Part shown: in pieces, positions 28,304 to 37,542 of the stretch
Position numbering within the stretch: the first letter of the stretch is position 1
Layout of the letters: every line of letters starts with the position of its first letter
Source of the DNA: Citrobacter sp. R56
GTDB lineage: Bacteria > Pseudomonadota > Gammaproteobacteria > Enterobacterales > Enterobacteriaceae
Length of the DNA: 64,000 bases
Assembly: GCF_016811995.1 (NCBI RefSeq)
Contig: NZ_CP069159.1
Span: 1,116,001-1,180,000 of the forward strand
Reading direction: 5' to 3'
Made by a program: the position numbers and the translations under genes
The notes under the pieces: model-generated
What the model was told of the DNA's origin: nothing
Database searches by the model: none
Seen by the model: only the letters and a program-made list of their open reading frames with translations

Positions 28304-28762
28304 GATGGCTTCCGCTTCGTTGCAGCGCCTTATCGCGCCATGTCAGGAGCTCGGTCACGCTCAGGGAATTCAGCTCTGATGGCGGCCAGTGGAAGATCAC
28401 CGCGATATCCGCCATCAGGTCATCGACCGACAGTTTTTCCGGGAAGGTCAGCGACCCGAAGCCGGTGACAAAAAACCAACCACCTTACCGGCCAGCGAAA
28501 TCAGGTCTGACGCATCCAGACGCGCGAGCTCGTGCTCGGTCAGTGCCGGATACGTCATGCGCGGCAGCACCTTAATCAGCGCATCAACGTCGGAATTTGC
28601 CAGCGACGCCAGCGACACCCCGCGCAGGGTTCCCGCATTTGGTTTGGTTAAGGTGACCTGCTCAATTTTCTGCTCACCGCGCATCAGCGGGGTGTCAAAA
28701 ATAACGACATTCGGATTAACGTTTTCAGTGTCAGCAACAGCAGTTTCATTGATATTTTTCAT
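28293..28762 (-). CDS. E': Tail assembly protein E-E' (programmed -1 frameshift product)
   Basis: The E frame contains the slippery heptamer T-TTT-TTG at 28475-28469. A -1 shift there leads into a 58-codon extension (VTGFGSLTFPEKLSVDDLMA...) that stops at 28295-28293, overlapping the start of T by 11 bp. The fusion would have about 156 residues. P2 makes E+E' by the same mechanism at the same place, and tailed phages generally need both forms as tail chaperones. Confidence 0.85.
28448..28762 (-). CDS. E: Tail assembly chaperone GpE
   Basis: 104-residue P2 gpE-family protein and the short form of the tail chaperone pair. The sequence includes GEQKIEQVTLTKPNAGTLRG and ALTEHELARLDASDLISLAG. The slippery sequence lies in codons 96-98, close to the end of the frame. 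It sits between FII and T. Confidence 0.94.
   Translation of the reverse strand: MKNINETAVADTENVNPNVVIFDTPLMRGEQKIEQVTLTKPNAGTLRGVSLASLANSDVDALIKVLPRMTYPALTEHELARLDASDLISLAGKVVGFLSPASGR
28469..28475 (-). other. Ribosomal -1 slippery sequence (TTTTTTG)
   Basis: The heptamer lies in the correct phase of gene E (GGT-TTT-TTG). A -1 slip opens the E' frame downstream. Confidence 0.85.
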
Positions 28763-28815
28763 TTTCTCTCTCGTCAGAATAAGTGACCGGCCAGTCCCGC
28801 TGACCGGTTGAGGGA

Positions 28816-29334
28816 TTACAGGCCAATCGCCTTACGGTGCTCTGCCATACGGTCGACACCGTCGACTTTCAGCACCATGTTGATCACGTCAATCTCGATG
28901 ACTTCTTTGCCGTCGATCGTGAGCTGGTAATAGGCGCACTCGGTCGCCATTTTGGTCGTACCGCTTTCGCCCTGCTTGTTTTCACCGCCGTCGTATTCTT
29001 TATGACGGCCACGCATCACCACTTCGACGGCAGAAATCGCGCCGGTGTCGTCACGCTGATAAGAGCCGGTAAAACGCAGCGGCACGCTGTCAGCACCCGG
29101 CGAGGCGTACTGCGCCCACAATTCAATGTCAGGCAGACCGCCGAGCGTCCACTCAAGCGACAGCGCATCATCATCGAGGCCGAGGTCAACCGACACCGCT
29201 CCCGGCATCCCGCCGCCGCGATATTTCTCCAGCTTGCGGGTCAGTTTTGGCAGGGTGACGGATTCAACGACGCCCATATAGCTGAGGCCATCGTTGAACA
29301 TATTCAGGTATTTCAGTTTGCGGGGTAACGCCAT
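28816..29334 (-). CDS. FII: Major tail tube protein GpFII
   Basis: Forms the inner tube of the contractile tail. The 172 residues match the P2 FII family (MALPRKLKYLNMFNDGLSYM; VVMRGRHKEYDGGENKQG). It is co-transcribed with the sheath gene FI 12 bp upstream. Confidence 0.97.
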   Translation of the reverse strand: MALPRKLKYLNMFNDGLSYMGVVESVTLPKLTRKLEKYRGGGMPGAVSVDLGLDDDALSLEWTLGGLPDIELWAQYASPGADSVPLRFTGSYQRDDTGAISAVEVVMRGRHKEYDGGENKQGESGTTKMATECAYYQLTIDGKEVIEIDVINMVLKVDGVDRMAEHRKAIGL

Positions 29335-29346
29335 GCTCAGAGCTCC

Positions 29347-30540
29347 TTAGCTGTTGACCGAGTCCGACAGATTCGCCAGATAGGTATCGGTGATGCGCTG
29401 GCGCAGGGTCAGGTTTTCCAGCGGCGGGACGGGGGTATAGTCATAATCGATATACAGTTTCCCCACTTTCAGGGTCGCGGTGTCATTCGACTCCGGGTCG
29501 TACCAGCAGAAGCCGTCAACGATATAACCGTTGGTTTTCAGCTCGCGGAATTTGGCATTGATACCCGAAACGATGTCGCGAATGAGGGTCGGGGTAATGG
29601 GTTTATCCATCGCCCACGCGTGCGCCTCCGCCATCGTGTCGGCCAGTACCTGCGCGGTGCGGGTGTAGTTCTCAAACAGGAAAAGCGGATCATCCGAGCA
29701 GGTACGGTTGCCCCAAAATTTGAAACCATCATTGCGGATAAGCGTAGTGACACCGGCCTGATTCAGCAGGTTGGCGTCGGTCGCCGGTTCCTGCAAATCC
29801 CACGACACGGAGGCGCTGACGCCTGTCACACCGTTAACGCCAACGTTTGACAGGGTTTTATGCCAGCCGACCGTCTGGTCGATTTTGGCACGCAGACCGA
29901 GTGCGCGCGCCGTCGCCCAGGCTGTCGCGGTCGCGTTCGCCGTGGTGTCCCATGCCAGAAAATCAGGGAAGATGACCATCAGCTCGCGCTGGCTGAAATT
30001 CTCGCGGTAGTCGATGGCATCGGAAATGGTTTTACAACCCCACGCGCTGACATAGCCAAAGGCGCGCAGGCTCTGACAGGTGGACGCGAGTGCGGTCGCC
30101 ACCTCCTGTGAATCCAGCCCCGGCACGCCGAGAATCCGTGGCTTAACGCCGGTGACAGTTTTCGCCGTCAGCAGGGCTTTCAGCCCGGTATATTTGCCGT
30201 TTTCATCGGTGGTGCCGATGATATTGGAAATGGTCTGTTTCTGCGCCGCCCCGGGGTTCTCTGGATCTTCAATACCTTCGGCCACACGCACGGCCACGAT
30301 GACCGGCTTGCACTGGTCAGCGATAGCCTGCAGGGACGTCGACAGCGTGCCCTGTTTACCGGCTTTACCGATAGCGCTCTGCACGTTCGTAATGAGCACC
30401 GGCTCATTGAGGGGAAATGTTTTTTCGTCAGCATCGCTGGCCGTACAGACCATGCCGATAATGGCGGTTGAAACGGTGGAAATGGTGCGGACGCCATCGT
30501 TAATCTCGATGACCTGCACGCCGTGATGATAGTCACTCAT
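29347..30540 (-). CDS. FI: Tail sheath protein GpFI
   Basis: Contractile tail sheath, 397 residues. The N-terminus DYHHGVQVIEINDGVRTIST and the C-terminal domain (DYDYTPVPPLENLTLRQRIT) are P2-like. First gene of the FI-FII-E-T-U-D operon. A candidate late-activator site lies 71-92 bp upstream of the start. Confidence 0.97.
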   Translation of the reverse strand: MSDYHHGVQVIEINDGVRTISTVSTAIIGMVCTASDADEKTFPLNEPVLITNVQSAIGKAGKQGTLSTSLQAIADQCKPVIVAVRVAEGIEDPENPGAAQKQTISNIIGTTDENGKYTGLKALLTAKTVTGVKPRILGVPGLDSQEVATALASTCQSLRAFGYVSAWGCKTISDAIDYRENFSQRELMVIFPDFLAWDTTANATATAWATARALGLRAKIDQTVGWHKTLSNVGVNGVTGVSASVSWDLQEPATDANLLNQAGVTTLIRNDGFKFWGNRTCSDDPLFLFENYTRTAQVLADTMAEAHAWAMDKPITPTLIRDIVSGINAKFRELKTNGYIVDGFCWYDPESNDTATLKVGKLYIDYDYTPVPPLENLTLRQRITDTYLANLSDSVNS

Positions 30541-30610
30541 CCGTTTAACTCCGTGGTTAAGGGGTGAGTGATATTTTCTGTTGTGTGGCGGGTGCGGGCT
30601 ATCCGTCAGG

Positions 30611-30632
30611 GTTGGCTAGAGCCTGAGACAAC
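30611..30632 (-). promoter_or_regulatory. Candidate Ogr-type activator site of the F operon
   Basis: On the minus strand GTTGTCTCAGGCTCTAGCCA, then AC, has dyad ends GTTG/CAAC. It aligns with the site in the O/P divergent region (GTTGTGTCAGGGGTTGCAC). P2 late promoters carry a TGT-N12-ACA dyad centred near -55. That would put the start of transcription about 25 bp before the FI start codon. Confidence 0.55.
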
Positions 30633-30643
30633 AGCGGGGCAGG

Positions 30644-30665
30644 AAAAGGCGGGCAACTGCCCGCC
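30644..30665 (-). terminator. Terminator after tail fibre assembly gene
   Basis: GGCGGGCAGTTGCCCGCC then TTTT on the minus strand, right after the tfa stop. It ends the V-W-J-I-H-G transcript. Confidence 0.85.
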
Positions 30666-30675
30666 GGATGTCGGT

Positions 30676-31254
30676 TCAGACTGGCAGTGGTGGCCACTCA
30701 ATATCCGGGGCATTCTCTGGCTGGATGCGGCTCAGTAAAACACGGTATTTCCTCCATGCCGTGAGCTGCATTTTTTCATCTTCGGTTGCCATCTCCAGAT
30801 CAACAGCGTCCTGTAATGTCGCAACAGCATCATTTGCCTGCTTAAGAAGCATGCTTTTGTTATTTTTCGCAGACTCAGTCAATGCATTACGTTCTGCATC
30901 AGCATCATCAACCCATGCCTTGCCATTCCATTTCTGCCACTGGTTTTCCGGCGCAAGCGGTGTTGTTCCTGCCGGATATTGACCCGGCTCGGTTATCTCC
31001 CTCTGATGACCTGTTTCGGTGTCAAAGACAACCTCACCCCGGTGGTCTTCAGTGATGTTCCAGCGTCCGTTTTCAGTGTCATAAACGGGAATAAACCCCG
31101 CTCTGGTTTCCGGTGGAATTTCGTTTGTGCAGCAGGAGGGCAGTCCGGTAAATGGTGGGATCAGGGCGTCACCTTTTCCAATAAATTCACAGGTATCTGC
31201 GCGATAGTTATAAACAGTGATTGTCCGGCTTTTCCCGGTCATTTTGAAAGTCAT
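30676..31254 (-). CDS. Tail fibre assembly protein (Tfa/GpG family)
   Basis: Chaperone for folding of the tail fibre. The 192 residues carry the caudovirales tail fibre assembly domain, visible as GLPSCCTNEIPPETRAGFIP near the start and a C-terminal helical part (VATLQDAVDLEMATEDEKMQ). The fibre and chaperone genes meet at one base (31254), which implies tight coupling. Fibre and assembly genes are exchanged together between phages, and both show host-range divergence from P2. Confidence 0.92.
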   Translation of the reverse strand: MTFKMTGKSRTITVYNYRADTCEFIGKGDALIPPFTGLPSCCTNEIPPETRAGFIPVYDTENGRWNITEDHRGEVVFDTETGHQREITEPGQYPAGTTPLAPENQWQKWNGKAWVDDADAERNALTESAKNNKSMLLKQANDAVATLQDAVDLEMATEDEKMQLTAWRKYRVLLSRIQPENAPDIEWPPLPV

Positions 31255-32957
31255 CAGGCAAGCCTCACGATATAGTTGAATGCGATGTTTTTGACGGTGT
31301 TTTCAGCGTTACCGGCTGCGTTAACAGTGATGTTATGTCCGTGAGCCCCTATTGCCACAGTATGGCTGTGCGCACCAATACCGACAGTATGATTGTGAGC
31401 ACCAATACCTACAGTGTGCGCGTGTGCTCCCGCGCTTTGGACACGATTACCTGCAACTTTACTTACGTTGGAGGCGTGCAGCGCGCCACCCACGCCCGGG
31501 GTTTCCTTATAGGCTGAAGTATTGTTGTATGTAAAATTATGAGTATGTGCGCCGGTGTTATTGGTGCTTTTTGTCCCGTAGTCAAAGGTCGTGGTGGTTT
31601 TCGTTCCGTGGTCAAAAGCACTGGTGTTCTTTGTCCCTAAATCGGTATTCGATGCACTGGCACCGTGGGTGTGCGATTTAATGCCGTCCTGCTCCTGAGA
31701 CAATATCGCCCGACCACTTGCGGGTTTACCTTTAATAATCCAGCCCCGCATATCAGGAATGACACCCGATGGGTACACCACAGCAAGCAGCGGATACGCG
31801 GCTTTATCAAAAGTTTGTCCCTGCATGACGGCATAGCCAGCAGGAACACTGTCAGACGGCCACGCAACGGGAGCGCCTACCGGAAAAACATCATCAGGCG
31901 TCCACGGTGTCCATGCGCCTGTTGAATACTGGCTGCGAGAGTAGCTCCGGGAGCTGTTATAAACCCGGTATACCTGAGTGACTCCGGCATTTTTATAAAT
32001 GACCAGCGTCCCGGCGTTATTTTCAGGGTAATGTCTGGCGGCTGAGGTATTGGCGTTCGCTGGCTGAAAGTAAATACCCGGCGTTTTAAGGGTGTCTAAA
32101 TCTTCCGTTACCAGCCCAATAGCCTGACCATTAAAAATATCCTGCGAGGTGACACTGGTATCAGCATTCAGGGAATGTCCGTTAATTTTGCGCGAGGAAG
32201 GAACGCGACCATTGGCATTATCATTCGCCGCTTTCACCGCTTTTGGCGTTGCGGCGAGCGTCTCAGACACGCTATCGGTGGCGCTACTGAGCTGAACAAT
32301 CCCCTTCTGCGCCGTGGTCGCGTCCTGAGCCGTGTATTTACCTTTCGCAAGGTCATATGCCGCCTTAACTGCTTTCGGCGTCGCGGCAAGCGCCTCAGAC
32401 GTGCTGTCGGTCGCACTGCTTAACTGCGTGAACCCTTTTTCTTTCAGCGTGGCGTCAGGATGGCGACGGGACTGCTCATGCTCTGCGAGTTTGTCGTCGA
32501 CATAATCCTGCGTCGCCATCACCAGCGTGGTATCGATGGACAGCTCAACGGTGTCGATATCACTCACCATGATCACCATACGCAACGTCTGCGCACGACC
32601 AGACCCTTCCGCCAGTTCGGGCTTGTAGCTCTCCGCCATGTTACCGACCGCAATCAGCGTGCCGGTGTCATCGTAAAGCCCCATTTCACGCAGCCAGAAA
32701 CCGCCGGTCTCCGGGGGGATCACCAGCTCCGCCACGACATAATTTTTATTTTTTTTGTCCAGGCTGATTTTGTTCAGGGCATGACGCCAGACCTCATTGA
32801 CGAGTTTTGTCTGACTGGCGTCCGGCTCGGGCAGTTTTCCGCCGCCATCCCCGACGGCCATCGCCGCAAAATTGACTTTCTTCCCGTTCGGGAGCGTGGC
32901 CGCCGCAAGTTTCTCCGCACCGGCTCGGGTGATAACGGTTTTATATTTCACTGTCAT
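31254..32957 (-). CDS. H: Tail fibre protein (GpH-like)
   Basis: Receptor-binding fibre, 567 residues. Residues 1-160 are the conserved P2 gpH attachment domain ([38 protein letters not shown]). Two fibre repeats of about 37 residues follow, each containing QLSSATDS and [10 protein letters not shown] tail-collar domain ([20 protein letters not shown]) precedes a C-terminus built of short repeats. These include [10 protein letters not shown]-like decapeptides and four tandem GAHxHTVGI-type nonapeptides, whose His-x-His pattern resembles metal-binding fibre tips. The C-terminal half is probably a host-range module. Confidence 0.93.
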   Translation of the reverse strand: MTVKYKTVITRAGAEKLAAATLPNGKKVNFAAMAVGDGGGKLPEPDASQTKLVNEVWRHALNKISLDKKNKNYVVAELVIPPETGGFWLREMGLYDDTGTLIAVGNMAESYKPELAEGSGRAQTLRMVIMVSDIDTVELSIDTTLVMATQDYVDDKLAEHEQSRRHPDATLKEKGFTQLSSATDSTSEALAATPKAVKAAYDLAKGKYTAQDATTAQKGIVQLSSATDSVSETLAATPKAVKAANDNANGRVPSSRKINGHSLNADTSVTSQDIFNGQAIGLVTEDLDTLKTPGIYFQPANANTSAARHYPENNAGTLVIYKNAGVTQVYRVYNSSRSYSRSQYSTGAWTPWTPDDVFPVGAPVAWPSDSVPAGYAVMQGQTFDKAAYPLLAVVYPSGVIPDMRGWIIKGKPASGRAILSQEQDGIKSHTHGASASNTDLGTKNTSAFDHGTKTTTTFDYGTKSTNNTGAHTHNFTYNNTSAYKETPGVGGALHASNVSKVAGNRVQSAGAHAHTVGIGAHNHTVGIGAHSHTVAIGAHGHNITVNAAGNAENTVKNIAFNYIVRLA

Positions 32958-32968
32958 TGTGTTCTCAC

Positions 32969-33499
32969 TTATCCGGGGTAAACCGTGATGATGTCGCCGT
33001 CATAGGTCAGGGCTCCGGTGTAGAGATAACCCGGTATGTCCTGAATAATATTCAGGCCGATAAGATGGCGGCTGGCTGGCTTTGCATCGGCAATAAGCCT
33101 TTCCATTTCGTAATACATTTCTTCAGTGATGCCGGTCTCCAGTACGCCGATATCAAGGCGAAATGTCCCCGGCGGATCGTTGGTTTCCCACCATTCCGTC
33201 ACGTTAATCAGATACCCGAGCGGCTCCACCACGCGACGCACCGCGCCTATCGTCCCTTTGTGCGCATGGATAAACCACGCGCTGCGGATCACCTCACGTT
33301 TTGTCTCTTCCGGCCAGTGCTCATCCCAGCGGTCAACCGAAAACGCCCACGCCAGCCACGGCAGCAGATTCGCCGGGCAGGTGTCGGCGTTCCATAAGCG
33401 GCGCAGCGGGACGGGGGTGTTCTCGATATCCGCGCAGGCGCGCGCCGCCGCCACCTCAAGCGGCGAGGAGCCCACCGGCAGCAGACGGGTCTCACTCAT
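32969..33499 (-). CDS. I: Tail protein GpI (baseplate)
   Basis: P2 gpI-family baseplate/tail protein, 176 residues. The family core [20 protein letters not shown] and [18 protein letters not shown] is clear. The start overlaps the end of J by 8 bp, and the fibre gene follows after 11 bp. Confidence 0.95.
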   Translation of the reverse strand: MSETRLLPVGSSPLEVAAARACADIENTPVPLRRLWNADTCPANLLPWLAWAFSVDRWDEHWPEETKREVIRSAWFIHAHKGTIGAVRRVVEPLGYLINVTEWWETNDPPGTFRLDIGVLETGITEEMYYEMERLIADAKPASRHLIGLNIIQDIPGYLYTGALTYDGDIITVYPG

Positions 33500-34400
33500 C
33501 GTTACCCCCGATATTTACGCGGTACTCGGTGCAGTGTGACGCCTGCGTATCATCGAGCACGATGTCAGCCACCGGCGCGGCCAGTTCGACACGCTGCACG
33601 CCCTCAACATGAAGTGCTGCATAGATGGCAGACTTGCGGATGTCACGGCCAAGCCGGTGCTGCGCGTTGATATAGGTCTGCAGCTTCGCTTTTGCCGCAC
33701 TGAGCACCGGCTCGCTTTCGGGTCCGGGATAAAGATAAAGCGCGGCATCAATGGTGTAGTCGACAATGACCGCCGACTGCACGGTCACGCGGTCAGCAAC
33801 CGGCCTCACATCCTCATCGTTGAGCGCATTACGCACCACAGCGAGCAGTTCCCCGGATGCCGCACCGTTATTCTCCCGGGACAGTACCGACACGGTCACG
33901 CAGGCAGGCTCCGGGCTGATAACAGAGATATCGGCGACCCGTCCATCAGCGCTGCGGCCATGAAACTGATACGCACCGGTCGACCCGGCCACGCTCATTC
34001 CCTCAAAAGCCTGTTGAATACGCAGGCGATAATCGGTGTCCGATTCCATCACGGCAGGTGTCGGCGGCAGCATCGAGTCATCAGCAGGCGTAATAACGAG
34101 ACGCTCAACGTTGTAATTTGCGCCGAGGTTATCGAGGTCGTTTGCGGCAGCGTAAGCCAGCATCACCGCCCGTGCCGACTCATTCACATGCTGACGCCAG
34201 ATAACCTCCCGATAAGCATTTTCCTGCAGCAGCTTCACAATCGGCTCAGATTCAAGCGTCAGCGTGCGCGCGACCGCGTCCTGTTGCTCTTCGGGATAGA
34301 GTGAGACAAGCGTCGCCTTTCGCTCTGTCAGGATGGTTTCATAGTCCAGCTCCTCCACAACATCAGGTGCGGCGAGCTGGCTCAGGTCAACAATAGCCAT
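33492..34400 (-). CDS. J: Baseplate assembly protein GpJ
   Basis: Baseplate J-like protein forming the wedge of the contractile tail. The 302 residues match P2 gpJ (DLSQLAAPDVVEELDYETIL; GSTGAYQFHGRSADGRVADI). It lies in the W-J-I cluster. Confidence 0.96.
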   Translation of the reverse strand: MAIVDLSQLAAPDVVEELDYETILTERKATLVSLYPEEQQDAVARTLTLESEPIVKLLQENAYREVIWRQHVNESARAVMLAYAAANDLDNLGANYNVERLVITPADDSMLPPTPAVMESDTDYRLRIQQAFEGMSVAGSTGAYQFHGRSADGRVADISVISPEPACVTVSVLSRENNGAASGELLAVVRNALNDEDVRPVADRVTVQSAVIVDYTIDAALYLYPGPESEPVLSAAKAKLQTYINAQHRLGRDIRKSAIYAALHVEGVQRVELAAPVADIVLDDTQASHCTEYRVNIGGNDE

Positions 34401-34405
34401 AACGT

Positions 34406-34756
34406 TTAACTCAGTGGAAGGGTGATAGAAAAAGGCTGGCCTGATGCGGAACGCGTGCCGGTCATATCGACGTACATCGCGCCGTCATCCTCTCCGCATT
34501 CAAAGGTGATGGTCGACAAACTGACGCGCGGTTCCCACTTCTGGATCGCGGAGTAGCATGCGGCCATAATCTGCAGGCGCAGCGCCGGGGTCTGCGGCTG
34601 GTCAATCAGTGCAGACAACAGCGAGCCATATTCGCGGCGCATGACGCGCGAGCCCACCGGCGTGACCAGAATGTCGCGCACGCTTTGCCTGATGTGCTCA
34701 ACCTCAGAAATACTGAGGCCGGTGTGGCTGTTCATTCCCAGATAACGCACCGTCAT
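34406..34756 (-). CDS. W: Baseplate wedge protein GpW
   Basis: T4 gp25-like lysozyme-fold baseplate protein, 116 residues: the P2 W signature RQSVRDILVTPVGSRVMRRE and YGSLLSALIDQP is present. It overlaps the stop of V by 4 bp. Confidence 0.96.
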   Translation of the reverse strand: MTVRYLGMNSHTGLSISEVEHIRQSVRDILVTPVGSRVMRREYGSLLSALIDQPQTPALRLQIMAACYSAIQKWEPRVSLSTITFECGEDDGAMYVDMTGTRSASGQPFSITLPLS

Positions 34757-35394
34757 TTGACCCCCTTCGTCCAGTTTCCGCCCGGCTCCACGCCACCATG
34801 ATCGTGGTCATCCACCTGCACGCCGTTTGAGGTAAATTTCCCGCCGGTGTGCTCGATGTTCCCCGACATCTTCCCGCCTTTTTTCACTTCGAGCGTGCCG
34901 GTTGTCAGCTTGTTGGTACACACCACCTCGGGTGTATCGAGGGTGATGCGGGTTTCAGCCCTGACCAGTACCAGCGGCACGGTGGCAGTGATGGAATCCG
35001 ACGCAGTAACGTCGGCAGTTTTGATACCGGATACGGTGAGCGCCCCGTTTTCGGGCTCGTACTCGATAACCGCCCCGTCAGGAAAGGCGACGTGAAGCGC
35101 ATCAGGCGAGGCCGACGGCGCGGGATGGTCATCAGAGAAAATGCCGGGCAGCACAAACGCTGTGTCGAGCTCGCCGCCTATTGCCAGCAAAAGCACCTGT
35201 TCACCAACCGACGGCGCCCACCACACCCGCGAGCGACCGGCACGACAGGTCAGCCAGTTAAGCCATGTGGTTTGCATCCCGCCGGTTTGCACACGACAAA
35301 GCCCCTCAACGGGTTCGACGTCGGTCACAATGCCGGTGCGGATAAGGTTGCGGATCGCGCGGGCGATTTCCTGCAGAGAATTTAGATTGTTCAT
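34753..35394 (-). CDS. V: Baseplate spike protein GpV
   Basis: Central membrane-piercing spike of the contractile tail. The 213 residues have an OB-fold N-terminus (MNNLNSLQEIARAIRNLIR; RVQTGGMQTTWLNWL) and a beta-helix C-terminus that ends with the HDHGG iron-site motif (VDDHDHGGVEPGGNW). The frame is open to 35475, but the ATG at 35394 matches P2 V. The gene starts next to an inserted AT-rich gene of opposite direction. Confidence 0.95.
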   Translation of the reverse strand: MNNLNSLQEIARAIRNLIRTGIVTDVEPVEGLCRVQTGGMQTTWLNWLTCRAGRSRVWWAPSVGEQVLLLAIGGELDTAFVLPGIFSDDHPAPSASPDALHVAFPDGAVIEYEPENGALTVSGIKTADVTASDSITATVPLVLVRAETRITLDTPEVVCTNKLTTGTLEVKKGGKMSGNIEHTGGKFTSNGVQVDDHDHGGVEPGGNWTKGVK

Positions 35395-35438
35395 GGGAAA
35401 AGGATGCCGCCGGGCAGGGACTGCGGCAATCGGGCAGG

Positions 35439-35460
35439 GTTTTGCTATCCCCAGCACAAC
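35439..35460 (-). promoter_or_regulatory. Possible late-activator site of the V operon
   Basis: On the minus strand GTTGTGCTGGGGATAGCAAA resembles the O/P site (shared GTTGTG, GGGG and GCA). A -55 placement would put transcription start almost on the V start codon, so either the spacing differs or the match is fortuitous. Confidence 0.3.
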
Positions 35461-35542
35461 ATGGTTAACCTTCATAGAGTAGAATATTTTGTTACGCCTG
35501 TTTGTGTATTAACTTTTTGTTGTGTCTTAAATGGAGATTGAT

Positions 35543-37042
35543 ATGACTGATGCACTAGACGATTCTAAAGTGATGGAATTTAAGATGAGGCCATTCATAT
35601 CATCATGGAAGCGATTGTCACCTGAATTAGTTTCTCTAGCTAAAGATCTTCTATTTTTGATAAGGAAGCATGGAATCGAAAAGGTGGGAGAAAAGGATGC
35701 CATAAAAGAACGGAGGGATTTTGTATCTGCTGTGCATGAAGGTTGGAAAATAGCACAAAAAACAATTGCTTTTGAGGTGATTCTACGACTGGATGATATC
35801 TCATCGTTGAAAGCACAATCGAAAGAATTTCATAGACAGAAAAATAGTAAAGAAAAAATGAGATGCTTAAGGGAGTCTCGGATAAAACAATATGAAATAA
35901 AAGTATTAAGAAGATTTATTGATTCAATTGTTTGGGTTTTATTTAATAACGAACACTCAACTATAAGAAGACTTGCCTTACCTGATGGGAACGATAATTT
36001 GTCTAAAGATAATATTATTGACTCTATGATTGCGGCAGACTTGATAAATGAAGATGCAACCTCAATTGCTATCGTTTCCGACCTCACGACATTTGTACAT
36101 GCTGGCGATCTAGTAGTATTCAAAATGGGGGAGGGAGTAACTCTAACGGAGGTTAAATCCGGCGATAAAAATATAGAGTTTTCTCATGCAGCACAATTTT
36201 CCGTTGAAACAAAATGTCAACACTTTGATGAGCAATATACTAAAGAATTCAATGAAAAAGATATCAAACATTACACTCGAACAAAAAAACAATGGCAAAG
36301 GCTAACGGATATCACCCAAACAATAAATAATGGTACCGGATACGATTATTATCATAAGAAACAGGTCAATATTGAAGATGAAAATTACATACCCATATTT
36401 TATAACCAAGATATAGTTAATATATGGAGTGACATTAAGTCAGGAAAGAATTGGAGTATTGAAGTTATTGATAATTGTGTTTATGTTGGCGCTTATAAAG
36501 AAACGGAAATGGGATTTTTGGGATTTAATTCATGGATGGATGGAACTAACTTTAAAGGCCGCGTCTTTAATATTTCAGATAGTATTGGCGCGAATTTTGT
36601 ACAGCCTTTATTCAATTTAGATTTACCCCATGAGTTGATAGAGGACATTATCACTGGGGATTTGATCATTGTATTATGCCTGGACTGTAGGAAATTCATG
36701 CAACTAGGAAACGATAGGTATCCCGGACTACTACATTTGGCGCCTCTACCTAAAGCGTTCTCAGACCCTGACGATTATTTTATGATCGATGACAAAGCCA
36801 TTTTCTCTTATAAAAATGGTGCTATGTCCTTTATTGGAACTGGTTTGGAATCACGTATAATTTTCGATCTTCAGCGTCCTGCAAATATTGTCGACTGGAT
36901 TTATAAAGGAAGTGACCTTTACACCACTCCAGTTCAAAACAAGCAATCTACTAGTGCTAAAACTGTCAAGAAACAGGCTAAAAGAGCTAAAAAAAACAAG
37001 AATAAAAATGCCAAACGTAGTCGACGCTTGAATCGTAAGTAA
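35543..37042 (+). CDS. Cargo gene between V and S; possible PD-(D/E)XK nuclease, unknown function
   Basis: 499 residues, not recognised by family. It reads against the flanking late genes and is strikingly AT-rich compared with them, so it is a later insertion. The start at 35543 has GGAG 6 nt upstream; an ATG 12 bp earlier is less well placed. In the middle, GDLVVFKMGEG precedes TLTEVKSGD, giving Asp189...Glu203-x-Lys205 on adjacent predicted strands, as in PD-(D/E)XK nucleases. The N-terminal 160 residues are charged and helical. The C-terminal 30 are very basic (KTVKKQAKRAKKNKNKNAK), suited to nucleic-acid binding. Expected to be expressed from its own promoter in the lysogen. An anti-phage role is inference. 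Confidence 0.7.
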   Translation: MTDALDDSKVMEFKMRPFISSWKRLSPELVSLAKDLLFLIRKHGIEKVGEKDAIKERRDFVSAVHEGWKIAQKTIAFEVILRLDDISSLKAQSKEFHRQKNSKEKMRCLRESRIKQYEIKVLRRFIDSIVWVLFNNEHSTIRRLALPDGNDNLSKDNIIDSMIAADLINEDATSIAIVSDLTTFVHAGDLVVFKMGEGVTLTEVKSGDKNIEFSHAAQFSVETKCQHFDEQYTKEFNEKDIKHYTRTKKQWQRLTDITQTINNGTGYDYYHKKQVNIEDENYIPIFYNQDIVNIWSDIKSGKNWSIEVIDNCVYVGAYKETEMGFLGFNSWMDGTNFKGRVFNISDSIGANFVQPLFNLDLPHELIEDIITGDLIIVLCLDCRKFMQLGNDRYPGLLHLAPLPKAFSDPDDYFMIDDKAIFSYKNGAMSFIGTGLESRIIFDLQRPANIVDWIYKGSDLYTTPVQNKQSTSAKTVKKQAKRAKKNKNKNAKRSRRLNRK

Positions 37043-37063
37043 ATAACAAAATTAATAATTCAT

Positions 37064-37101
37064 GCAGGTTAAGTGCTCAAACTCCCAAGCAGTTAACCTG
37101 C
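37064..37101. terminator. Inverted repeat at the end of gene S
   Basis: GCAGGTTAA (37064-37072) and TTAACCTGC (37093-37101) form a perfect 9-bp stem with a 20-nt loop. It covers the S stop codon and lies between the convergent cargo gene and S. It probably limits read-through, although the T-run is poor. Confidence 0.5.
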
Positions 37102-37542
37102 TAAATGTCTAATGACCAGCTCCTCCACGAGCTGTTTATCGTCCTGACTTAATCCGAGTAACTGGCGTTCCGGGTATTGTACGTCCTGAGCATGAGGGTT
37201 TGGCCGGTCTTTGAGTCCGAGTTGATGGATCTGCGCAATACGTTGCACTTTGCCGGTAAAATCCACCACGGCAGCATCATTGCGGCCACTGGCTTTCATA
37301 TAGAGACTCGTTCGCAGCTTCTGAAACATCGCCCGTTTAATACGTCCCGATTTTGCCCTGAGCGGCTGACTCTTTCGCGACTGATACGGCGTGCCATCAG
37401 GTGCTTTTTGCTGTTTGATGCGTTGTTGTTGAGATCTGCGCAATTGCTTTGCGATTTCAGCGGCCAGCTTACGCCGACTCGGAGGTGATATTGCCGCAAT
37501 CAGTCCCGCCAGCTTGTCATCAAAAGGATTAAATTCATTCAT
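37093..37542 (-). CDS. S: Tail completion protein GpS
   Basis: P2 gpS-family tail completion protein, 149 residues. The family core LRAKSGRIKRAMFQKLRTSL and the end QLLGLSQDDKQLVEELVIRH are visible. It overlaps gene R by 8 bp. Confidence 0.95.
   Translation of the reverse strand: MNEFNPFDDKLAGLIAAISPPSRRKLAAEIAKQLRRSQQQRIKQQKAPDGTPYQSRKSQPLRAKSGRIKRAMFQKLRTSLYMKASGRNDAAVVDFTGKVQRIAQIHQLGLKDRPNPHAQDVQYPERQLLGLSQDDKQLVEELVIRHLAG

Noticed and set aside
31330-31640. Direct repeats as a CRISPR array
   Set aside because: They are in-frame peptide repeats of the tail fibre without spacers of unique sequence; I saw no CRISPR array or cas genes in the window.
24261-34304. Many plus-strand open frames opposite the tail genes
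   Set aside because: They are antisense shadows of GC-rich, well-identified tail genes.
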